Shown piece by piece: positions 6,981 to 12,117 of a DNA stretch of 12,117 nt. The number at the start of each line of letters is the position of its first letter. Position 1 is the stretch's first letter. This stretch comes from Flavobacteriaceae bacterium (GTDB lineage: Bacteria > Bacteroidota > Bacteroidia > Flavobacteriales > Flavobacteriaceae): NCBI GenBank assembly GCA_002693605.1, contig NZQO01000024.1, positions 1 through 12,117 of the forward strand, in the 5' to 3' direction. The translations under genes were made by a program, and so were the position numbers. Below the pieces are notes generated by a model that was not told where the DNA came from, searched no databases, and worked only from the letters and a program-made list of their open reading frames with translations.

Positions 6981-8903
6981 ATGAGTTATATAACAATTAA
7001 AAACGATGAGCAGAAAAATTATGGATTGGTTCGCAAAACGGACTTAAATCTAAGAGCAAAATATCCCGAACTTCAAACCTTGATTTATCAAACTTCGGAC
7101 GGCTCTTTCATTATTTATATTAAAAACAGAAAAGTTGATTTGAGTACTATTAAAGAAGAATTTGAAAAATCCGTTAAACCTATTTTTCTTCCAGTTGCAA
7201 TTTCTACAAGAAAACCTAAAGGGAAAACCAAATTAATTCCATCTTTAGAGGATAGGGATATCCCCAAAGGAATGCAAGGGGTGCTAATGCCAATGTCTCG
7301 ATGGGCAGATATGTTAATGTCTAAGTTTCCACATATTAATTTTTATAAAATAACGGATGAACAAGGAATTTTAAACATTCATATAGCTAATTACTGGATA
7401 GAACTAAACGGTGTCAGAAAAAAACAGTTTTTGACAAGGTTTCAAGAAGGGAATCTCATAGATTTCTTAAAAAGACACCAAAGTGGGCTGGAATTTAGAA
7501 TACATATAGACGAACTTGAAAGTCCGCCAACTCAGCAGAATGGGTTTTCAAAAGATGAAGCTACTGTTTACTATTGCAATCATATTGTTCGAAACAAGCC
7601 TAAATTCATACAACGTGACGAATCAATCTGGTACGATAATATCAATGCTATTTACGAAGGTAATTTTAGAAAAAATGGTCTCTTCTTTCTCAACGAAAAT
7701 GAGTATGCTTGTTATATTGACTTTAGCGTCTTTCCAAATGTAGATTTGCGCTATTGCATCTTGTTATACCAACGTATATTCTTATCGCCGCCCATAATCA
7801 AAAATATGGACGAGTGGTTCAAACAGCTATCCATAAAAAGGTCAGATTTCCTCGAATTAATTCTGCGTGAACGTATCACGTTGATTCTCGTTCAGGATAT
7901 TTCACGTTATGACAGGAAGTTTCTTGACGAAGTTTTTGCTTTAAAACCCGATGCTATTGTTTCTAGAAGAGCTGTAGCTTGCTTGCAACAATGTGATATA
8001 GTTGAAACTGCGGATAAATACCTATTTGGTGATGGGATTTCTATAAAAGAACTAAAATTTATAAGTGAGATAGTTGCGAAAAAAAGCAAAATGGATGCTT
8101 CTATCCTTTTTAAAACGTTGACCTGGCCCATTACCGCCAAGCGTGAAAGTTTTGACGTTTTACAATTGGGAGGGATTCTAAGCGCTTCGGTTTATGGTGT
8201 AAACAAAATTATTGACAATCCACCTCAGGGAAACATTAGTGAGAGTAGTGAGTTTATGCTCAATGTATTTTCCTATGCGGCGCACCTTTCTAATTCATTG
8301 AATGCTACATATTTCCCAGTAAAAGGACAAGATGGATTTACAGATGCTACCTACACAGAAACTATGGGTACTTTATTAAACTTCTATAAACGGGCAACAA
8401 TCAATTCTCTTAAAGATTTTGTTGATGGTGAACAACAGCTAATAAAGGGGAACACACTTATAGAACCAATAGAGCTTATAAAAATGAATGACTACATACC
8501 AATACTGGAATTGGAAGAAGTTCTGAGCAAAGAGATTGTATATCCCAACAGCAAGAGGTTGCTTGAAGTTTTGGCAGGTCTCAATCCCGAAGAACAAAAG
8601 CAAAAAGTTGAAGTGTATAATACCGAAGTGCAAAAGTTTCTGAAATCCCAAAGAAAAACAGGCGTCATTATAGATTTAAGTGCGCAAACACTTAATCTAG
8701 CTATTGGTGTGGCCAGTGGTGTACCCACTGGGCCAATGTTGTTCGTACTTAAGCTGTTGGGCAAAAAAACCTTAAGAAGTTTAAATCCCGTTCGCCGATT
8801 AATGGAAAAAATTGAACTGGCTATGAATCAAGATGAGAAAGACACTAATAATATTCACTACCTCTCTCGTATTAACAGAGTAGCTAAATTGAAAGAGTAT
8901 TAG
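6981..8903 (+). CDS. Unrecognised 640-aa protein in the hipBA-TIR operon
   Basis: I do not recognise a family. The N-terminal 80 residues look like a small mixed alpha/beta unit, followed by a basic linker (STRKPKGKTK) and a long mixed region. Residues about 560-594 form a glycine-containing hydrophobic stretch (including LAIGVASGVPTGP and MLFVLKLLG) that could be a membrane-associating or buried helical hairpin. The last 45 residues are basic and helical. There is no signal peptide and no obvious nucleotide-binding or nuclease motif. It begins 18 bases after hipA and ends 2 bases before the next gene, so it is cotranscribed and translationally close to both. Its size and position suggest a central component of whatever the right arm does, possibly a sensor or membrane-acting effector, but this is only inference. 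Confidence 0.8.
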   Translation: MSYITIKNDEQKNYGLVRKTDLNLRAKYPELQTLIYQTSDGSFIIYIKNRKVDLSTIKEEFEKSVKPIFLPVAISTRKPKGKTKLIPSLEDRDIPKGMQGVLMPMSRWADMLMSKFPHINFYKITDEQGILNIHIANYWIELNGVRKKQFLTRFQEGNLIDFLKRHQSGLEFRIHIDELESPPTQQNGFSKDEATVYYCNHIVRNKPKFIQRDESIWYDNINAIYEGNFRKNGLFFLNENEYACYIDFSVFPNVDLRYCILLYQRIFLSPPIIKNMDEWFKQLSIKRSDFLELILRERITLILVQDISRYDRKFLDEVFALKPDAIVSRRAVACLQQCDIVETADKYLFGDGISIKELKFISEIVAKKSKMDASILFKTLTWPITAKRESFDVLQLGGILSASVYGVNKIIDNPPQGNISESSEFMLNVFSYAAHLSNSLNATYFPVKGQDGFTDATYTETMGTLLNFYKRATINSLKDFVDGEQQLIKGNTLIEPIELIKMNDYIPILELEEVLSKEIVYPNSKRLLEVLAGLNPEEQKQKVEVYNTEVQKFLKSQRKTGVIIDLSAQTLNLAIGVASGVPTGPMLFVLKLLGKKTLRSLNPVRRLMEKIELAMNQDEKDTNNIHYLSRINRVAKLKEY

Positions 8904-8905
8904 GT

Positions 8906-9940
8906 ATGGATAGAGAAGAAAGAATAAAACAATATTTAGCATTTGTAGAAGAAGAAAAGGCGTGTAAATTGTCTGAAAATGCAAAACTAATCCAATCCTT
9001 CATTAGCTTTTGTGAAACCATAAACATTAAAGTGAGTCTAAGTGATTTTGACTACCAAATGGGATTAGGTGTTTTATGTAATTGCGAAAATATAGTACTC
9101 AAACTTAATGAACATATAAGCGTAGATAAAGAAGGTTTGGTAGATTTTCAAGTTCTCTCAGAATTATTTGAAAAGAAATTGTTTTCTGAAGGTGCACTTT
9201 TTGCACCAAACTATATTCTATTTGCTAGCAATTATTTTAGAAGAGGATTTTATTCTGGTAATAATTTCGCACCAAGGTTTATTGAGCATTTTTGGAAACA
9301 CGATTTTCAGTATAATGACGTGAGTATTGCATTGGATTTAGACAGAGTGCGAATAGACATCGGTGGTCCAGTCCTTATTGAAGAAGATACCTGGTATGGT
9401 GGAAAATTCACCAAAGAGATTTCAAAAATAAAAGATGGTGTTTCCAGCTTAAGACCACCACAATATTTAGACGATATAGAACTAGATTTCCTTTTTTCAA
9501 AAGCATATGCGTTGGATGTGTATTGGTACACATATGATGAAATCAAAGTTTTCCAAGCATTAGAATTTAAGCAACCAAGTATAACAATTAATATAAATGA
9601 AGTAAAATATTTTCCAGTACGCTATGTCCACGCGGAATTTGATATGAATTCAAAAGTATTTCGCCATTTTGATGGGGCACTGCAGCTCTATACCGAAGAT
9701 GAATATTTCGAAAGAAGAGATAATAACTTTAACACCAAGACTAAAGGTGAATATCAAGTAAAAAGTAAATCAAATAAGCTATTTAAAATCAACGGAGATT
9801 TGTCCGTTGAAGACTGGATTAAGTTTACAAGTCATTTCTTTGCGAAAAATCCTCTGATTTTAGAATATTTTGAGGGTAAAGAACCAGATTACTTGATCCC
9901 TTACCTTAATGCGTTTAAAAAAAGTAAAGGAATTAAATAA
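8906..9940 (+). CDS. Unrecognised 344-aa protein in the hipBA-TIR operon
   Basis: I do not recognise a family. The first 40 residues are helical and charged. The body is rich in aromatic residues and beta-like stretches, with notable segments SNYFRRGFYSGNNFAPRF (about 109-126), a DIGGP turn, and a DTWYGG stretch. The C-terminal part is again beta-like, then basic (KSKSNKLFK). No membrane segment, signal peptide or classical catalytic motif is visible. The start codon lies 2 bases after the stop of the 640-aa gene, the tightest junction in the operon, so the two proteins are likely made together and may form a complex. The next gene begins 10 bases downstream. Confidence 0.8.
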   Translation: MDREERIKQYLAFVEEEKACKLSENAKLIQSFISFCETINIKVSLSDFDYQMGLGVLCNCENIVLKLNEHISVDKEGLVDFQVLSELFEKKLFSEGALFAPNYILFASNYFRRGFYSGNNFAPRFIEHFWKHDFQYNDVSIALDLDRVRIDIGGPVLIEEDTWYGGKFTKEISKIKDGVSSLRPPQYLDDIELDFLFSKAYALDVYWYTYDEIKVFQALEFKQPSITININEVKYFPVRYVHAEFDMNSKVFRHFDGALQLYTEDEYFERRDNNFNTKTKGEYQVKSKSNKLFKINGDLSVEDWIKFTSHFFAKNPLILEYFEGKEPDYLIPYLNAFKKSKGIK

Positions 9941-9950
9941 CCAAAAAAAT

Positions 9951-10313
9951 ATGAAACTGGAAAAAGAAGAAAAAACAAACGAAACTAAAGGAATGCTTTA
10001 TGAGGCCTATCTGAATAGAGGCTTAAGATTTGATAGACGTCAAAAGCGTGCTTCAAAAATGGAACTTCTCAATCTTATCAATACCGAAAACGGAAAAGGA
10101 TTTAAGTTTCACGGTAGTGCTGAAAAACAACTTGAAGAATTAAAGGTACGCCTGACTAAAGCTACTCAGCTAATGATTAAGCATCTTGATTTGGATGATG
10201 TAAATGAAAAAGCGCTGATTAATTTCTTAGAAGACATTAAGTACTCACATAACTCTGAAGAAATAGTTCAATTAGTGGATGAAGCACTTTATTTTACTCA
10301 GGAAAATAAATAA
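9951..10313 (+). CDS. Small helical protein, 120 aa, in the hipBA-TIR operon
   Basis: With the start at 9951 this is a 120-aa, highly charged, helical protein of unknown family. It has a Lys/Glu-rich N-terminus, a basic segment (LRFDRRQKRASK) and acidic helices toward the C-terminus (ALINFLEDIKYS, EEIVQLVDEALYF). An earlier ATG at 9909 would overlap the preceding gene and add 14 basic residues with no family support, so 9951 (10 bases after the upstream stop) is preferred. Its size and its place just before the TIR gene would suit an adaptor or inhibitor of the TIR protein. That role is inferred only from context. Confidence 0.72.
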   Translation: MKLEKEEKTNETKGMLYEAYLNRGLRFDRRQKRASKMELLNLINTENGKGFKFHGSAEKQLEELKVRLTKATQLMIKHLDLDDVNEKALINFLEDIKYSHNSEEIVQLVDEALYFTQENK

Positions 10314-10320
10314 ATCCTAT

Positions 10321-11379
10321 ATGAAAGAAACCAAAGAAATATTTATTAGTCACTCAGGAAAAGACAAAAAAATAGTTGATGATTTTATTGATTTGCTATT
10401 GATAGGTGCATTAGGTATACAAATTGATAAAATATTTTGTACCAGTACAGATGGAATGAAAATAAAATCTGGTGCTGACTGGCGTGACTCAATAATGGGT
10501 GCATTGCAACAGGCAAAGGTTAATTTTCTAATTATCTCGCCCAACTACAAGGAAAGTGAAGTTTGTATGAACGAGATGGGTGCTGGTTGGGTAACTTCTG
10601 CCGAAGTAATTCCTTTGATTATCGAGCCAATAAATTACAAAACTGTTGGTGTTATTCAAGAGCCTATTCAAATTGAAAAGCTACTCGATGAAAAAAGCCT
10701 TGATAGAATCAAGGATATTTTACAAGAACAACTTGAAATACCGAATAGCTTGATAAAGAGCGACCGTTGGACAGCCAAAAAGAAAGAATTCGTTTTAAAG
10801 ACCAAGAAATACTTGAAAGAGAATCCTTTTGGAGAACCGTTGGACAGAGAGGAATTTAATTCATTAATTAAGGAAAAAGAGGAGCTGGAAACAACTCTCA
10901 CAAAGCTCATCGAAGAAAAGTCAGAGTTGGAGGACTTAGTGGAAGATTTAAAAAAAGCCAAAGACAAAAATGAGGTGTTGGAAATAGTAAAGAAACATTC
11001 TGATACAACTGAATTTGAAGAATTTCAAGAGTTATGTCAAAATGTTGAATATCATTTAGATGATTTCCAACCTATTATTCGAGGAATAATCTTCAAGGCT
11101 TTCTCTGGTAAAGAAATAACTATTAATTGGGAACCTTATCGTGAGGATATTGATTTTGCAAATGCTAATGATTATATAGATGGTTATATGGATGCCGATT
11201 TTGAAAGTACTCAAGAAATGCAGAAAGTGTCAAAGGCACTATATCAATTAGAGCATTTTATAAATTCTGAATTAGCAGAAGACTTTTATGAACTATATAA
11301 AGAAAATTACAAGTCAAAACTTTCACTTTCTAATATGGGATTTTGGGAAGAAGTAATTGATGTAAAGATACTTATATAG
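10321..11379 (+). CDS. TIR-domain protein with coiled coil and unknown C-terminal domain
   Basis: This is a 352-aa protein with the start at 10321; an upstream ATG at 10279 would overlap the previous gene and push the TIR domain away from the N-terminus. The TIR domain covers about residues 5-165: EIFISHSGKD (6-15), a DWRDSIMGALQQAK helix, FLIISPNY, and SEVCMNEMGAGW, where E85 is the likely catalytic Glu (E80 less likely). Bacterial TIR domains cleave NAD+ or make cyclic ADP-ribose-type signals in anti-phage defence. Residues about 173-225 form a charged coiled coil. The remaining 125 residues are acidic and helical and not recognised; they might sense or oligomerise. The gene is the last of the operon, 7 bases after its neighbour, and would fit an effector. 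NADase activity is inferred from the intact motif. Confidence 0.85.
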   Translation: MKETKEIFISHSGKDKKIVDDFIDLLLIGALGIQIDKIFCTSTDGMKIKSGADWRDSIMGALQQAKVNFLIISPNYKESEVCMNEMGAGWVTSAEVIPLIIEPINYKTVGVIQEPIQIEKLLDEKSLDRIKDILQEQLEIPNSLIKSDRWTAKKKEFVLKTKKYLKENPFGEPLDREEFNSLIKEKEELETTLTKLIEEKSELEDLVEDLKKAKDKNEVLEIVKKHSDTTEFEEFQELCQNVEYHLDDFQPIIRGIIFKAFSGKEITINWEPYREDIDFANANDYIDGYMDADFESTQEMQKVSKALYQLEHFINSELAEDFYELYKENYKSKLSLSNMGFWEEVIDVKILI

Positions 11380-11429
11380 TAAAAATGTATAAACATTATG
11401 TATAACTTTATGGTGCGGGTTTTATGATT

Positions 11430-11456
11430 ATTGAATCACTAAGACTGATACTCAAT
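11430..11456. repeat. Imperfect hairpin in the convergent gap
   Basis: ATTGAATCA (11430-11438) can pair with TGAT (11446-11449) plus TCAAT (11452-11456), leaving a two-base bulge and a 7-base loop. It lies between the stop codon of the TIR gene and that of the convergent lipoprotein gene, where a bidirectional terminator would be expected. The stem is AT-rich and not followed by a clean T-run, so the terminator reading is weak. Confidence 0.25.
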
Positions 11457-11464
11457 ACAGGTGC

Positions 11465-11830
11465 TTAAAAAGGCCCGTTATCCCTCGGACCATTATGAGT
11501 AACCTTCCAATGCCCATCTTCTTGAACCAACTTAAATACACCAGGTATAGGGTCGTAAGCCGTGGAATATTTTACCCAAGCAAAATCGCCATCCATAGCC
11601 TCATCAATAATCTTGAAATCGGATTCTGAATTTTTATCTTCAGCAAAGATTTCCTGAATACTGGAAAGATTGGCATAACCTTCTGCAGTAGTATGATTTT
11701 TTAGCGTTGCCTTATCACCGTGATAAAAGCTTTCGGCGACAACCTTGGCGGTATCAGAAGGGGACATAATTTTGTTCCCGGAACAGGAAATAAAAAACAA
11801 TAGTAATGAGCAAACGACAATTTTTTTCAT
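11465..11830 (-). CDS. Small lipoprotein, DUF4878-like
   Basis: This 121-aa protein starts with a lipoprotein signal peptide: basic MKK, a hydrophobic core, and a lipobox ending FISC with the lipidated Cys at residue 16. The mature part (AKVVAESFYHGDKATLKNH near the start and GHWKVTHNG near the end) resembles the DUF4878 / NTF2-like lipoproteins common in Bacteroidota. The protein is predicted to sit in the outer membrane facing the periplasm. It is 7 bases downstream of the traN-like gene on the same strand, so it is probably cotranscribed with conjugation genes and may be an element-encoded accessory or exclusion-type lipoprotein. That role is inferred. Confidence 0.75.
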   Translation of the reverse strand: MKKIVVCSLLLFFISCSGNKIMSPSDTAKVVAESFYHGDKATLKNHTTAEGYANLSSIQEIFAEDKNSESDFKIIDEAMDGDFAWVKYSTAYDPIPGVFKLVQEDGHWKVTHNGPRDNGPF

Positions 11831-11837
11831 AATAGTA

Positions 11838-12117
11838 TTAATTTGGGTTATTGATATATCTATGCGATAGTTTCATTTCTATGTTCCGTTCGCCATCCTT
11901 TTCATTCAATTCCAAAATTGCCCTACGGTCATCGGATAACGAAAATTTGGGCAACACATAAACAAAGCGAGCCGTTTCATTTTCCTTAATCTTGGACGGC
12001 AGATTATGTTTATATATAGGTTCTTTATAGAGTCGTTGCAACGATTTCCTTTTCCCTTTTTGCCGAGTTTCAATCGAAAGGTTCAAGAAATTCAAATCGT
12101 AATCCAACGTAGAATTA
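11838..12117 (-). CDS. traN: Partial C-terminus of a TraN-like (DUF4138) conjugation protein
   Basis: The reading frame is open to the right edge of the window, so only about the last 92 residues are present and the true start lies outside; a TTG at 12107 is not a credible start. The visible part has NLPSKIKENETARFVYVLPK, then FSLSDDRRAILELNEKDGER and ending in RYINNPN. This resembles the C-terminal end of TraN proteins from CTnDOT-like conjugative transposons, which are periplasmic or outer-membrane components of the transfer apparatus. Its direction opposes the mob genes, meaning the tra cluster would lie to the right and be read leftward. The family call rests on pattern memory of a short fragment and should be treated as probable. 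Confidence 0.55.
   Translation of the reverse strand, partial: NSTLDYDLNFLNLSIETRQKGKRKSLQRLYKEPIYKHNLPSKIKENETARFVYVLPKFSLSDDRRAILELNEKDGERNIEMKLSHRYINNPN

Noticed and set aside
8713..8731. Hairpin CCAGTGG / CCACTGG with a 5-base loop
   Set aside because: It is perfect and GC-richer than its surroundings, but lies inside the 640-aa gene in a stretch coding for Gly, Val, Ser, Pro and Thr, with no T-run after it. It is probably a coding coincidence.
9191..9207. Hairpin GGTGCA / TGCACC inside the 344-aa gene
   Set aside because: Six-base arms are expected by chance in a window of this length, and it lies in coding sequence.
9790..9809. Hairpin CAACGGA / TCCGTTG inside the 344-aa gene
   Set aside because: Seven-base arms within coding sequence, with no regulatory context and no terminator features.
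3370..11469. Possible short target-site duplication GCTTAA at both ends of the accessory block (3370-3375 and 11463-11468)
   Set aside because: Only six AT-rich bases match, and there is no integrase, transposase or terminal inverted repeat nearby. Not enough for an attachment-site claim.
1..12117. CRISPR arrays, tRNA or rRNA genes, insertion sequences
   Set aside because: No regularly spaced repeats, no tRNA-like cloverleaf, no rRNA-like sequence and no transposase reading frame were seen on either strand.

Overview
The window looks like part of an integrative conjugative or mobilizable element from a Bacteroidota (probably flavobacterial) host. The evidence is the relaxosome gene set (a BfmA/BtgA-type accessory protein, a DUF5712/MobB-type relaxase and a MobC/TraG-type coupling ATPase), a TraN-like (DUF4138) C-terminus at the right edge, AT-rich genes with poor Shine-Dalgarno sites, and promoters of the Bacteroidota type (TTG, about 20 bp, TAnnTTTG). 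No species can be assigned from the sequence alone.

Layout. Bases 1-362 are mostly non-coding and rich in inverted repeats, and are the best candidate for an origin of transfer and the mob promoter. Bases 363-3370 hold three tightly packed + strand mobilization genes. Bases 3372-11379 hold an accessory block that starts one base after the mobC stop codon. Bases 11380-11464 are a short convergent intergenic gap. Bases 11465-12117 return to probable element backbone on the - strand: a small lipoprotein gene behind the 3' end of a traN-like gene that runs off the window.

The accessory block is the interesting part. It has two divergent arms around one short control region (5364-5418). The left arm (- strand) encodes two otherwise unrecognised proteins, each carrying an RNxxxH motif typical of HEPN ribonucleases (RNEIIH in a 464-aa protein, RNSFIH in a 176-aa protein). 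The right arm (+ strand) is a six-gene run with gaps of 2-18 bases: a HipB-like HTH regulator, a full-length HipA-like kinase, proteins of 640, 344 and 120 aa that I do not recognise, and a 352-aa protein with an N-terminal TIR domain and a coiled coil.

The control region is a 49-bp near-perfect palindrome (5368-5416; 21 of 24 pairs complementary, centre at 5392). It contains two mirror-image Bacteroidota promoters, one per arm, so a dimeric regulator such as the HipB-like protein could shut both arms together. The combination of a HipBA module, HEPN proteins and a TIR effector on a mobile element resembles an anti-phage or anti-plasmid abortive-infection island. Whether it is one system, or several stacked modules under shared control, cannot be decided from sequence alone. 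Domain assignments come from motifs read by eye, not from database searches.
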